Below are positions 1-13,093 of a stretch of DNA of 64,000 nucleotides, in pieces. Position 1 is the first letter of the stretch; each line of letters opens with the position of its first letter. The translations under genes were made by a program, and so were the position numbers. The notes beneath the pieces are model-generated. The model was not told where the DNA came from, ran no database searches, and saw only the letters and a program-made list of their open reading frames with translations. This DNA comes from Trema orientale (Eukaryota; Streptophyta; Magnoliopsida; Rosales; Cannabaceae): the NCBI GenBank assembly GCA_002914845.1, contig JXTC01000068.1:599650-663649 (forward strand), given 5' to 3'.

Positions 1-1223
1 GCTAAAAGATACAATTTTAATACTTTAATGACCGAACTGAAAAATTTTGAAGTTTAGATACCAAAATAAAACTTTAGCAGTCGTGCAAGGACTAATATCA
101 TCGTTAATCCTAAGACTTAAGCAAATAATTACAGGATACTTAACAAGTCTTGCGGTATTGGCCGGTACTTACAAGTACTAACAAACTCATGGGTTATATG
201 GCAGTCATTTCAATATTACATTATTATGACATTAAAGGAAAAAAAAAAAAAAAAAAACAGATTCCACACTGTGTGATGTAACAGCTTCAACGAAATAAAC
301 CACAAACGAATTGGTATCGGACCTGTCTATAATAAGATGTGGATTATTGAACGAACCTTGCCAATTGCCAACATAGGTCGAGGATGCTCCACCAACCTGT
401 GCAATCAATTATGAAATATTCTCATTTTTTTATAAGCGAGAATTCTATGTTCATCTTAATTCCATTGTACTTGTTGATTTTCAAATAAATTCGCAATATG
501 ATGATAAATATTTTCTATAGATTATAAGGGATAACAAATCCAACGCCATGCATATGATTCCAATTTCCAAAGAATTTGGTTCCTCACTCCACCGAGCATT
601 GAAGGGCTCTTCTCTTTGCCCACCACTCTACCATATTTCAACTGTTATTAGTACAAGTCATAGATGAGCCCTTCAATAGGAATACTGCAGAAATTTTCCC
701 CATTTTGTTATATTTCTAAACAAATTGCAATATGTATGAGCATATATATATATGTATGTATAAATATACACAAATTTTCTTGAAATAGCAAATTGCAGCG
801 TCATTTTGGCAAGAATCCCATCTTTTACTAAGCTTGTTCATTGTTGTTGTGAGGAATCAAAGGGGCATATAATATAATATTGCAATATATAAGATCATTT
901 GTTGCCACTTATACCCAAAAATAGGATAATACGCACAAGCATAGAAATAAGGGAATACATAAGATACGCAAAATTAACGTGATTTGACTAACATTGCTTA
1001 CATCTATGATATAACTTAAAATATTATTTTCATTAATTGAAGAAAATTGTACGAGTGTTTATCAAATACCACTCTGTTAGTTATCCCTATCGTTATATTT
1101 ATAAACAGGAGTTGGAACTTAAAATTTAAGTCAAGCTATAAATATATTTAGTAGATAAAGTAGCATAAATAAACAAGGATTTAGACTGCGCAAATTTAAG
1201 ACTCTTGGGATGGATTAAATATT
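1..1223. other. Gene-free A/T-rich intergenic DNA
   Basis: No open frame here resembles a protein, and no tRNA-like or rRNA-like segment was seen. The stretch has poly-A runs (near 240-257) and short TA repeats (near 745-760). Confidence 0.6.
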
Positions 1224-1404
1224 GAGTAATGATAGGGACACTAAAATTATACACCAGAAAATTACACTAGTGATGTGGCATCACTTTCAGCTTTATAATT
1301 TTCAACAGTATGGTCCCACTCTAAAATAAAAAGTGATTAAAATGCATGCCACATTATTTGATGTGAGTATTTGGTGCAAAATTTTGGTGTCCCTATCATT
1401 ACTC
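1224..1404. mobile_element. 181-bp MITE with 9-bp target duplication
   Basis: The ends are inverted repeats beginning GAGTAATGATAGGGACAC, one base different on the other side. The perfect 9-bp direct repeat TTAAATATT flanks the element at 1215-1223 and 1405-1413. A 9-bp duplication fits the Mutator-like superfamily, but the family is inferred. It has no coding capacity. A diverged relative in the opposite orientation lies at about 12932-13093. Confidence 0.8.
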
Positions 1405-1683
1405 TTAAATATTTTTAAAATATAAGTGAACTCAGAGTACTCCTACACATAACATTGCTTATACAAACGCTAAAGCAAGTTCTTGACGCAAGCAGAGAGA
1501 TATCACAGCACATGTTATCATTTTTTTTGTCTTTAGAGTTATAGGATGTTTGTGTTAGATAATGCTACCAAAGAAAAAATGAACAATAATTTTATCCAAC
1601 TATATCAATACAAGTATATTGACAGAAACTCAAAACAGCTAGCAAATAAATCAAAATCACATCAAACTATTCAATTATTTATT

Positions 1684-2540
1684 GGGTTAATGACACTATT
1701 GATCCCTAACCTATTATCACTTTGGCATGTTGGTCTTGAACTTTTTTTTGTGGCATTCCAATACCTAGTGTTAGTCTTTTTAGTATATTTCATCCAAAAT
1801 TTCATTAGAATTCATTTGAATGAGAGAAATTTTGCATTATTGATCCCTATTAATTCAATTGTTTAGTAATTTGAGATCTTTTTTTTTTCGGCATTCATAT
1901 CTCCGAATAATATTATTGCATCCACAGATCCACTAATCTTTCCGAAATTAAAATTCAAAGGCAGACATAAAATACAATAAAATAAAGTCATTTACGAATC
2001 AGATTCAAAAAAAAAAAAAAAATCACACAAACAAACCAATTGCAATAACTCTTATGGATAAAAAGTATTTACATTAACATTTCTAAAACTAAAAAGATTT
2101 CACATAAATTATTTTCTACTAGTCAAATTATTAGAGATATGAATGCCAAAAAAAAATTAATAGAATTAAGCCTGGAGATTTTATAGATTTTTATCATTTT
2201 TTTTGCCACGTGGATTTCACTGTAATTATTTTTTATTTTAGGAGATATCACTATAATTTTGACAAGAATTAATGTAAATAAAAATTATTAGAGATATGAA
2301 TGCCAAAAAAAAAAAAAAAAACCAAGGAACCAAATTACTAGACAATTTAAACAACATGGATCAATGATGCAGAATTTCTCTCATTTAAATGAATTCTAAC
2401 AGAATTCTGGATAGAATATGTTAAAAGGACTAACGATGCCAAAAAAAAAAATATCAGGTACTAGAATGCCACAAAAAAAAAGTTGGGGACCAATATGCTA
2501 AAATAACAATAGATAAAGAGACCAATAATGCCATTTACCC
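1684..2540. mobile_element. 857-bp non-autonomous Mutator-like element with long inverted ends
   Basis: The left about 240 bases (from GGGTTAATG) and the right about 260 bases are inverted copies of each other. The perfect 9-bp direct repeat TTATTTATT flanks it at 1675-1683 and 2541-2549. Long terminal inverted repeats with a 9-bp duplication are the hallmark of Mutator-like elements. No transposase frame is present. The short open frame at 1546-1866 crosses the left edge and is not a gene. A segment next to the right arm (ATTAGAGATATGAATGCC) is repeated internally near 2130 and 2287. Confidence 0.85.
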
Positions 2541-5255
2541 TTATTTATTTTCAATCAACCTTTAATCCCACCAAAATTATTGTTCACCTAATATTACATC
2601 CACCTCAAGTAGAACATTAATTAATGCTTGTCATCTTCTAATGGCATTTTTCTAGTTATATTAACATAAGAACAACAACAAGAAATTTATTAAATTTCTA
2701 ACTGACTTGGATAGTGGAGAACGCGATGGATATGTGATAATTAAAGTAGTGTACAAAGAGATACACTTCCTGACCAATTTTTGTTCACTTAACTTATATG
2801 CATATGATAATGGATAATTGGTCTATTTCATTTGTCCAAGTCCATAGCTGTATCAAATATATGTGTCACAAAGAAAGCAAAAAAGTACTTTGTCAGTATT
2901 ATACATTTGGAACTTGGATAGTAAAAGAAATAATTATACATTATTAGCTAGTCATTATATCAATATTCTATCATGGTCCATGAACTACATACATCAATCA
3001 TATATGCACAAATAGTTGTAATTTTTTTTTTTCCAAATAGTTGTAAAATTATTATTATTATTTGTCAAATATTATATTTGTTTGTGATATCTCTGCAAAA
3101 GTATGTCGCGACAAGGTAGAATGGCACGCCCCTTGATCTTGGCCAAAATGTGCTCAATAATACTTCGTGGTTTGACGGCAAGTTATTCGGCTTTGTAGGT
3201 CTAAAGCCTATTTGGCTATTTGCTTTTATCTAAAGCTAAAAGGCTAAAAGTAATTACTAGTCTCCCACATTTGAACTGATAGTAAATATATAAGTTTAAT
3301 ATATAATCTATTACATTTCATAAACAGGAAATTCTCCATGTCTTGAGAGTATTTAAAAATCCAGTATATCATACCACTTAAATTAGTAAATTACACTTGA
3401 ATTAGTAAACTACCTTCTGAATCGGTAACATATTACAGATAGTAGTAACGAAAATTAATATATAATCACCAATGGTGTTTAATACGACACTTGTTTTTGT
3501 TAATTTAATCATGCATTGTCATGTAAGACGAATTTCGCACTATTATTGGCAAAGTTATAATTAAGAGAAATCGATCCGTGATGAATTGTATTCAATGACA
3601 TACTCTATGACAAATATATATATAGTAACCATTGAAACCTCACTCATATATATTAATTAAATATACTGTGTGATAATAGGTATACGTATATGTCTTAACA
3701 CTATTTTATAGCAGTATTGTCTGACAATGCGATTCATGCATATTTCAAGTCATGGGGTTTGAAATGGTCTGAAAAATGGAATCAAATTGCATCTGTATTT
3801 TTAGTATGGTACGATTCAATTGCCGGCGTGTGGACAATATGCGTTGGAAATGGTTCCAGAAATTTGTGGTCTTTGGTTTGACATATTTTTCCAATCAAAA
3901 TTTTAGTCTATCAGTTGCTTCTAAATTTTTTTTTTTTTGTAAAAAAAGAAAATATATAAATATATAATTATTAAAATAATTCTACAAAATATCAAAGCGA
4001 CCGATAGATATGGTGGGAAGAAAAGCCCAATAGTGATTAATATTTGCCCATTGCCAACCAATAATATTAAATATTTTTTAAAAGATAAAGCGATAAGAAC
4101 GTTTTTCCTAGTTATATATTGCTTAAAATTGTACGACTCTTTAAGACTGGTCTTTTGTGGAGCGAATTATTATTATTATTTGGTCGATAATGAGACAGTG
4201 AATTCAAACTTTACACAGGTTCAAAATAACTCAAACCTTACACATGCTTCAAAAAATATCCAAACTTTACACATGTTAAAGAAAGAAAGAAAGAAATTGT
4301 TACTCCAACCTTGGTTTTTAATTTTCAGATAGGAATTTATTCTTTTGGGATTTTGGATAAAAAAGGAAACAAGTTAATAATGGACCCGAAAGTAAAATGC
4401 AAAAGAATTGAATGGGTGCCAAAGGAATATCGTTGTTAATGTCCATATGAAAGTATGAACAAAAAGCATATCCAGGATATTTCAAAAAATATTAAATTAG
4501 GATATCCTGCCCCCGACCACACCAGCTGCTGAAGACATATATTAAATGAGAGCCAAAGAGAAGAACTTTATGCTTTTTTTTTTTTTTTTTCCAAAAAAAG
4601 GTACATTAAGCTATTTAAGATAATAAAAAGAACCATTCAAAATAATATTTAAAAAAGAGAGAGAGAGAGCATATCTGGTATATAACAAGTAATGTTCCTT
4701 GGTTCTTTTTTTGTCATACAAAAAGGTATAGCTTTAAGTTTGGTGATTACTTTCTATTCCTACCACTGTGGATATTCGGACTTTCCACGCAATAATTATG
4801 TGAACCAGTCGTGTATCAACATTTGGACTTAATAATATTTCGAAATTGAAAACAAAGAAAAACGAAAAAGAATAGAAGCGAAAATAATAATAATAAAAAT
4901 AATACGCAGTTTTGCTACAAATACACGGCTAGCTTGTCAATCCTTGGACTTAATACTACACGCAATCAATTTGTCCAATGTTTGGACAATATTAACTTAT
5001 GGGATCATATCATTTGGACCATTAATTCTATGATTCAAAACGGTGTTGTATTAATAAGTATGTAAAGTTTAAATCTCATTTTGTGAGAAAAATGTTCATT
5101 ATAACAAAGATTACAATGAGTAAAAGAATAATTTTGGTTCATCATGTTATATATGTCGTATAGTATTATGAAAACTGAAAATTATAAATTATAAATAATT
5201 ACTTGGGCTGCTTGGTGTATTTGTGGCCTCTTGCTCTAAAGTGTTACGTTATGTT
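2541..5255. other. Gene-free intergenic DNA
   Basis: Small open frames at 3776-3967 and 4033-4332 are low-complexity and match nothing I recognise. Poly-T/poly-A tracts and a short GA run (about 4657-4670) are present. No structural RNA or organised repeat was seen. Confidence 0.5.
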
Positions 5256-5846
5256 TAGAAGTGTCAAAATGGCCGAGTCGGGCTCAAAATTTTAATAGTG
5301 GAGCCCAACCTGACCCGTAGGCCCACCGAGTTCCTAGGCGGGCCACAGGCAGGCTGGCCAGTTCTTGGCTTAATTTTAAAAAATAATAAAAGAATCTAAA
5401 AAAATATTATTATTATTTGTACAATTAGTTAAAAATATTAAAAATTTAAAATTAATCTTTATGAACAAATAAATAATACGTTATGTTCTTTTCTTATTGA
5501 TAAAAATTTAAAAATAATTAAATAAGCTAAAAGTATGTAAATTGAATAGTAAAAAAAAAAGTTTAAAACAAAAATCTTAAGAAAATTATTTAAAATTAGA
5601 TTAAAATTTGAAAGTATGAAAAAAGAGTGAAAGAATGTGTATTTATAAATATTAGAAAAAGTTTTATATTTAAATTTATTTAAAAACTTTAAAAAATTAA
5701 AATAAAAATTATTTTTAGCTGGTTGGGCCGGGCCGGCCCGCAAACCTAGATATATAAGCCCAACCTAGTTCTATCCCTGGGATCGGACTGGGCCACCCCG
5801 CGGGCCACAATGACGGGCCATGGACCGGGTCATTTTGACATCTTTA
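5256..5846. mobile_element. hAT-like non-autonomous element with GC-rich subterminal repeats
   Basis: The left end reads TAGAAGTGTCAAAATGG and the inverted right end TAAAGATGTCAAAATGA. Both lead into G/C-rich subterminal DNA with repeated GGGCC/GGCCC words, around an A/T-rich core without coding capacity. This end and subterminal pattern is known from plant hAT MITEs. The flanking 8-mers GTTATGTT and GTTGCGCT agree at five of eight positions, consistent with an old 8-bp duplication. The reverse-strand open frame at 5459-5743 is an A/T-rich artefact. Confidence 0.65.
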
Positions 5847-7541
5847 GTTGCGCTAATCTAAGTGCCATGATTTAAGGAGATTAGTGATTTTTAAGATAGA
5901 GCCACCCATTTGTTTACTTTCTGCATATTTTTTCTAAAGATAAAAATTTTAATTTTAATTACTTCTTATTCTAAACTCTTATAATTTCTAAATTATCCTT
6001 TAATTAGATTTATTTTTACTTTACCTGTCCTTTTTTTTTCCTACTCTAACTTCTTTGCTCGTACCCTGTACCCTTATTTATTATTTTCTTCCTCTTTTAT
6101 ACTTCTCTCTCGCTAACCCGAGAAGTTTTATTTTCAGTTTTAGTTTTCTTTAAGCTAAAAATGCTGGTGGGCTGAAGATTCAAATACCCAATCAGGTATA
6201 TAAATGTATATAAATATTTCGGGATATAAACAAAGACGAACAACAAATTTTAAATTAATTATTCAGATGGGGTATTAAGTTCTAGCTGTATATGTGAAAT
6301 CGATACTGAGGAGAAATATCACAGAAAAAAAGTTGTTTTAAGAAATTAAAAGTTGAATCAGTATATATATATACATATATATATATATAATATCCAAATA
6401 GGATATATGAATAACATTTTATGTTAGCAATGAGTTTGTAGCCACGTGAATATCCATAGTCGTAGATCATTAAAATATTTTTGCATGAAAACCAATTTGA
6501 GTTTAAGAGAAGAGTATGAATAGAATTTCATTTTTTTTTTTAAATGTCCAGAAAGAGAGGTGTAGATAGATGTTTTGAAAAAAAAATGTACTAAAAAATA
6601 ATTCTACTTATGATTTATTTGGTAATAAAAGAAATTAAATAAAAAAAAGATGGTGAAAATAGACAAAGGATGGTAATAGACCCACCTTTTAAGATTTGTA
6701 TTGAATAATAACATGTAAATAAGAAAGACAAAGCAACAAATATGCATTAAATAAAATAATTCAAACACGAAAAAGAAAAAACAAGGATCAATAAAATAAT
6801 AAACTATCCAAAATTTTTGAGCAATCCAATATGTAAATTTACATTTTTTAGGTTGAATAAAAGGGAACATGGGAATATAATTTTTTTATCAAGAAAATAA
6901 TTATAAAACTCAAAAGAATATAATGCTACTGTGCATTACGTGTATAAATCTTATCGTGCTATGCCATGCTTTGTCTATCGAATCTAAGTAGACATAACAC
7001 AACCTATGGATTGTGGGCATGTTTGCCTATATATGGATAAGGGTTGGTTTTAGATTGTAGACAGGCGTTTGATTTTTTTTTTTTTCCTTTTTTATGCTCC
7101 GAATTGTTTGATAAAACCTATTATGGTTTGTTATTTTTAAATTTTGATGCTCAACCACTTTTTACAGCAGACTTCTTGAGAGTAGCTTCTAAAAACTTAA
7201 TTCTATTTAACGAATTTTATATGTACTTGAAACGTTATGGTTCATCTATATGCTTGATAAAAATATTTAGATGCATCTTTGCAGTTAATAGTATCTTGGA
7301 AAAAAATTGCAAAAAAAGAAAACCATAAATCTTAATTCTAATGAAAATAAAAATAAATATAAGTACCATGAATGACGGTGAAACATCTTATTATCAAATG
7401 AAATTTTGGTCATTTTAAACAAGCTTTTGAAGTTAGCAAGAGTTTTGTAAATCAAATTTATCAACTTTTTAGATGAATTTGTTGTCAAAACACAATACTA
7501 GCTACGACATACAATTATATTACAACTCATCTAGACTAAAG
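5847..7541. other. Gene-free A/T-rich intergenic DNA
   Basis: Open frames at 6282-6470, 6604-6870, 7044-7328 and 7285-7488 encode low-complexity phenylalanine/tyrosine/lysine-rich strings typical of random A/T-rich sequence. A TA microsatellite lies near 6361-6388. Confidence 0.5.
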
Positions 7542-7647
7542 TATATTAACTGCTGTAAAACACATTCGATGTATTAATATGTATGTCATTTGATGCATAT
7601 ATTAACTGCTGTAAAACACATTTGTTGTATTAATATGTATGTCATTT
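7542..7647. repeat. Two-copy direct repeat, about 50 bp each
   Basis: The copies at 7542-7591 and 7598-7647 (both starting TATATTAACTGCTGTAAAAC) differ at two or three bases and are 56 bp apart. It looks like a local tandem duplication with no sign of function. Confidence 0.7.
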
Positions 7648-7770
7648 TCCCTGTTTTTAGGTAAGCCTACTCTCCCTACAAATATAATTCGAAGACAGAG
7701 ATGGATTTTTTTTCCTCAAAAAAAGGTCTTCTTGATATTTCATTCAATAAAGATAGAGACTTGGCAACTA

Positions 7771-8567
7771 TAGAGATGCAATAATGGGTTGCCCGGCCCC
7801 GTCCGGCCCATTGTGGGCAACCCATCGCAGGCCGCAGGCTGGCCCAGCCCATTATTTTCGCAGGTCGGGCTGGGCCGGCCCACTGAAGAAAAATGGTGGC
7901 CCAATCCAACCCATGGGCTACCACCCTTTATGTAGGCTAGGCTAACCCATTCTAGCCCACCATAGGCTGGCCCGTTTTAGTTCAAAAGAAAAAAAACATA
8001 GTTGCATTTCTATGTTTAGCTTTAAAGTTATTTTTTTATTAAATCCTAAATAATTTATATGCAATTACAAATTAATTTAAGTGTTAATTAATATAAACAA
8101 AAAAAAATATTTACTAATTTTAGAAAAATTAATATGGATTAAACTAAATAATTATGTAAATCATTAACAAAATTTTTATTTATGACTTTATTAAAAATTT
8201 TACAAGTCAAATTCAACGGGACAATACAAAACCATAGTTTAGTAAAGAAAAATAATATAAAATGTTTAAGATTATACAAAACAAAATTTAAAAAAATAAA
8301 AGAAAAAAATATAAAAATAAAAGAATAATGGGCCAAAATGGGTCGATCTATGATGGGCCAGCCCGCGATGGACCAGAATGGACAGGCCCATCGTGGGTTG
8401 ACCTGTCTTGGCCTAAGCCTAGCCTATCCTATGAACTTTGGTGGGCCGGGCCACAGGCTATAATATCATGGCCCAGCCCACAAATAGTAGACGGGTCGGC
8501 CTGTCCTGACACTATAGCAGGAGGGCCTGGGCCGGCCCATGGGTCGCGGCCCATAGTTGCATCTCTA
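7771..8567. mobile_element. 797-bp hAT-like non-autonomous element with GC-rich ends
   Basis: The left end TAGAGATGCAATAATGGG is mirrored by the inverted right end TAGAGATGCAACTATGGG. Each end is followed by about 150-250 bases rich in GGCCC/GGGCC words, and the interior (about 7980-8320) is A/T-rich. The flanking octamers GGCAACTA and AGCACCTC share five of eight bases. It is organised like the element at 5256-5846 but the ends differ. Open frames at 7676-7924 and 8328-8609 are artefacts of the GC-rich arms. Confidence 0.7.
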
Positions 8568-8646
8568 AGCACCTCTATATTATTATGCAAGAGAGACACA
8601 TTGGGATAATTCTTCTCATATGCGTGTGCAGAAACTTTTCCAATCT

Positions 8647-9036
8647 GACTAACTCGAATAACCCGAACAATCCAATTAAAAACTAATCCAAGTTGAATTC
8701 AAATTAACAAACATCAACCTGAAGTTATGTTGATCGGGTTGGACGGATTTGACAACCCATTCAATGTAACCCAGCCCGATCGAACTAGATTTTTTCTTAG
8801 TATTTCAATTTATTTTTAAATATAAATTATATAAAAATTATGAAAAAAAGATTTTAAAAAAAAACATAAAATCATGCTTATAAATGCTAAAGCAGGTTAA
8901 CCCGATCAAAAAATTAGTTTATTGGCCAGGTTACAAACTTACAATTTTAAGATTGAGCGGGTTTTGGATTACAAAAATGTAACTTGAAATTCTGGACGAG
9001 TTAGATGGGCAGTTTAACTTGCCCAACCCGACCGAT
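8647..9036. repeat. Degenerate element with ACCCG/CGGGT-rich blocks
   Basis: Both sides of an A/T-rich core (about 8790-8880) carry repeated AACCCGA and CGGGTT words, partly in inverted arrangement. It resembles the neighbouring GC-ended elements but I could not find clean ends or a target duplication. Confidence 0.35.
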
Positions 9037-9303
9037 GCTCAATCTTATCTTCTCACTATTTTGATGAGGAAAATCACTTATTAGTTCAGTCGTTTTTTTC
9101 CTATAAAAAGAAAAATGTTCAGCTTGTCTTTATTTATAGAAAACACTACCCGCACTCTCCATTCGTATGGGATGTTCCAATCTGCAATTAATCAGATTCA
9201 ATTCCTTACCTTGGGGAAATTGAAAATATCCTTATTGATTCTCTACTTAACACTGGACTTTATTGATTAAGGAAAGTCTATAATTTAGTTTTGTTTTCTT
9301 AAG

Positions 9304-10454
9304 GAAAATTAGTCATTTTGTCCCCTCACATTTGTCATCAGTATGAATTTGCCCTCTCATTTTTAATTTTGTATTCAAGTACCCATAGATAACAAATTTG
9401 TTCTCATTTTGCCCCCTCACTTTTGACTTAATATTTAAGTGCCCCCTATAATGGCAAAGTTGTTATTCTTTTGCCCCCTCACTTTTGACTTAGTATTCAA
9501 ATGTCCCTTAAAATAGTAAAGTTGTATTCTTTTACTCCATCAACTTTAACACCGTTAGAAAATTACTAATGGACAATAGCCAAATAATTATTTTACTTTT
9601 TAAATAGCTAATAAATATCTTTTACTATTTTTTTATATTAGATATTTTCAAATAGCTAGTTTTTATGATTAAATAAATAAAATAAACGAAAAGAGGTAAA
9701 AAAAATTAATTTTTTTAATGGTTATATATATATATGCAAAACAAAAAATAGACAAAATAGAACAATTTTTGCATTACTTCATTAGTGTCAAAATATTTTT
9801 AGAAGCTATATAAAAAAAAAAACTGCATATTTTTATATCCAAAAGATTTTCTAAAAAATGAAATAACTATTTGCTTTCTATTTTTTATGAAAAATAGTCA
9901 TTTCATTTCATTAAAATATGAAAAATAAGAGGGCAAATTCATGAAATAATTATTTCATTTTCTAGAAAGTCTTTCAGATATGAAAATATGCAAAAATTGC
10001 TCTATTTTTTCTATTTTTTATTTTACATATACATATATAACCATTGAAAAAATTATTTTTCTTTTACCTCTTTTCATTTATTTTATTTATTTAATTATAA
10101 AAACTAGTTATTTGGAAATGTCTAATATAAAAAAAATAATAAAAGATATTTATTAGCTATTTAAAAAGTAAAATGATTATTTGGTTATTACTTATTGTCC
10201 ATTAATAATTTTCTAATGGTGTTAGAATTGAGGGGGTAAAAGAATAGCAACTTTACTATTTTAGAGGGCATTTGAATACTAAATCAAAAGTGAGGGAGCA
10301 AAAGAAGAACAACTTTGCCATTGTAGGGGCACTTGAATACTAAGTCAAAAGTGAAGAGGTAAAGGAAGAACAAATTTGTCATCTAAGGAGTACTTGAATA
10401 CAGAGTCAAAAGTGAGAGTATGGTAATTGTGAAGGAGCAAAATGACTAATTTTC
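9304..10454. mobile_element. 1.15-kb foldback element
   Basis: The two halves are near-complete inverted copies with the turning point near 9900-9930. The ends are GAAAATTAGTCATTTTG and its complement. Each arm is about 550 bases and carries three or four tandem variants of a unit containing CCCCTCACTTTTGACTTA, on the right as the complement. No protein is encoded. The flanking bases give no clear target duplication, so the superfamily is not assigned. Transcripts through it could form a very long hairpin. Confidence 0.8.
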
Positions 10455-12931
10455 TTTTTCTCTATAAATAATTGAAGGTTCTTTAATATGTATTTAAACG
10501 TGCTAATTTGGATGATAAAATTAATTGGCATTCAATTCATTAATTTAATCAACTCCGTTACATAAATACCAGTCATGAAACAAAAGCATTGGTTAATAAA
10601 AAATATATATGTATATCACATTCGTTGCTACATATTGTTTTCGTCTTTGTGTATTAATCAATAAAGAAAAAAGAAAAGTTTTCTTTTGGGGCGTTGTGTA
10701 ATCAGTTTTTTTCTTTGTTCTCCTTAAAAATTGTTTATCGATTTTAAACTTGTACGTACATAAGGCATCTTCAAGCATTTTTTATTTTTTTTGTTGCTTA
10801 CATTTCAATTAAAGTAAATTACTATATTTACACATATACTTTATCATTTTCTTTTTTGAAAGAAATTGTTTTTTTTTTTTTAATAGAAATACTTTGATGA
10901 CTCTAGATTTTAGAATAGGAAGCCATAACTACAGCGCTAACTTTCTCGCTGACTCATGTTAGGCGGCCATTGACACTACAATGATGGAGAGTGCTTAGGA
11001 GAGAAAATTTATTATGCGAGACATTTATATAGCATAATTTGGATAAATAAAGTTAAACACTAACCACATGTAGTTGTATTTTATTAAACAAACTAGTTTT
11101 GGATATTGTGAACTAAGTTAATAGAAGAATTCCTCGTCTTAAGGACTTGAGTTTGAGTAGCTCTCACTGTACTGGACCGTCAACCCTGTTATGTTGAGTG
11201 GATGTCGACAGATCTCACGTAATGTGGCTTAAGGTTATCTAGATATACCACCCTCTATCTCTATATAGTTTTTTTTAGGGTGAAAAAAAAGTTAGTAGAA
11301 GCACTTTTATCAAATTTTTGCAATTGTCAAAAAAAAAAAAAATCTGACTTGGTGAATTTTATCATGCTTTTTAATTTTTTTTTTAAATTTTTTAGATCAT
11401 GCTTGTTGATATGGATTTTAGTCTGTGAATCAACGTGCGTCACACGCCTTCAAGTGATTCTTTTTGAAATAAACAAAAATCCAGATTTAATATAAGTATG
11501 ATCCGTACAACCTTGAATAATGTTATAGATTGACTTTTTACCAGCTGATGATGGTGGTACTGGTGTGGTACCTGCCAAATATCCTCCACAAATTAGACTT
11601 TTCACCTACAAATTAGACAAAACAAATTTTAACCCCCTTTAACCAAAAATCTTAACTCCATCCCAGTGTATCCCCTGAAAAGATATAAAGAAATCTCACC
11701 TATCCACTGTACGAACAATAGATAGGCAATTGAGCCAGGTGTCAGCCTCTCTGTAGCTTGTGTCGCTTTTTGTGTGCTGAGATAATAAGGGCACGTATAT
11801 TACTCAGTCAGAGTTTTATATTATCTTGAATGGTCGGCCAGCGTGCTCGGTTAATAATTTCTGGCGGTCTCTATGCATATGCTCGGGTCTATCTAGCAGG
11901 TCATTTTATCCGACCGGGACCTATTTTTACCTTACGAGATCCTGTGTCCTGTGCCATCTCATACTGCCTGACCAGATTCCCAGCCTTCTGAAAGCTGCTC
12001 GGTTGATGATAAATTTGGTGTCGTTTCTATGTTAGTTACGACATATCGTTTTGGATATTTCTCAGAAACCACGTGACATGTTAAGGAAAAACACTCTCAT
12101 CAATGCATGTGTTGCGAAATGTCTTTGAAAGTATTATAGCATTTTTCTGAAGTTTAGTACTACTAATTGGACACGGTGCACATGCTAAATGCCTCATCGG
12201 TGCTAGTTCCCACGATGACCATTTGTTTTTTATTTGTTTGTTTGTGTCGAGTGTCGTTCACTAATTATTTTTAACCTGATCTTCTCATTTGAAAATAAAA
12301 ATACTCTGTTACTTGTTGGTCACAAATTATTCTACATGTAGAAACACTGATGTTTGATATGTTTAGAGGGAAATTAATTCCATTCAATCAATACTAGATT
12401 CGGGTGATGACTTTCTTTTTACAAAATTTATTCTTTACCTTAGAATATGCTTTATCAAATTATAACAAGTAACACATGAAGAATAAGACAAGAAAACTAG
12501 AATTATCATAGTTGTGATAAATTCCATTCTTTTTGTATATTTTTTCTATGTGGTGATAAATTCCAATTTAATGTACATTTTAAAGACAGAACAATTCAAA
12601 CTAAAAAACTATTCAAAGAAACTTTTACAATCAAACAATGGACTTGCTTTAACACATATGATAAGAAAATATAAATGATGTTCCTCTGCCAAAGAACATA
12701 AACAGGGAGTGACAATTGACAAATCCAAATGTATTTTCTTCTTTTCTTCCTCATTTTGATTCTTGATATTTTGTTTTGTTAAAAAGGAAAAAAAATATAA
12801 TACTTGGAGGGATTGATGTACAATTTAAAAAATAAAATAAAAACGAGAATGATTTAATGTTTGATGTTGTACTGCGAAGAGAATGGTAAATATGCCATCA
12901 GAAGAGTTCGGGAAATTAATACTGCTATTTT
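10455..12931. other. Gene-free intergenic DNA
   Basis: Open frames at 10593-10778, 11280-11495 and 11826-12035 are short and unconvincing. No repeat with clear ends, no tRNA and no recognisable protein fragment was seen. Confidence 0.45.
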
Positions 12932-13093
12932 TATTAATAGTAGGGACACTAAAATATTCTACAAAGAATTTATATCAGATGAGTGGTATGAATTTCAATA
13001 ATTTTTTATTTTAAAGTGGGACTATATCATTAAATTATGTGGCTAAAATTCTTGTCATATGTGTAAATTTTTAGTGTCTCAATTCTTATACAC
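12932..13093. mobile_element. Diverged second copy of the GAGTAATGATAGGG MITE
   Basis: The left end has TAGTAGGGACACTAAAAT and the right end the complementary TTTTTAGTGTCTCAATTC. The interior includes TTTTTTATTTTAAAGTGGGA, which matches the reverse complement of the interior of the element at 1224-1404. The ends are eroded and no target duplication is visible. It lies about 350 bp upstream of the likely AMP deaminase TATA box. Confidence 0.65.

Noticed and set aside
1546..1866. 106-aa open frame with hydrophobic segments
   Set aside because: It crosses the left boundary of the Mutator-like element at 1684 and half of it is the inverted arm.
5459..5743. Reverse-strand 94-aa frame
   Set aside because: It is the A/T-rich core of a hAT-like element; composition is Phe/Tyr/Lys/Asn only.
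7676..8609. Gly/Trp/Pro-rich frames at 7676-7924 and 8328-8609
   Set aside because: They translate the GGCCC-rich arms of a transposon and have no family resemblance.
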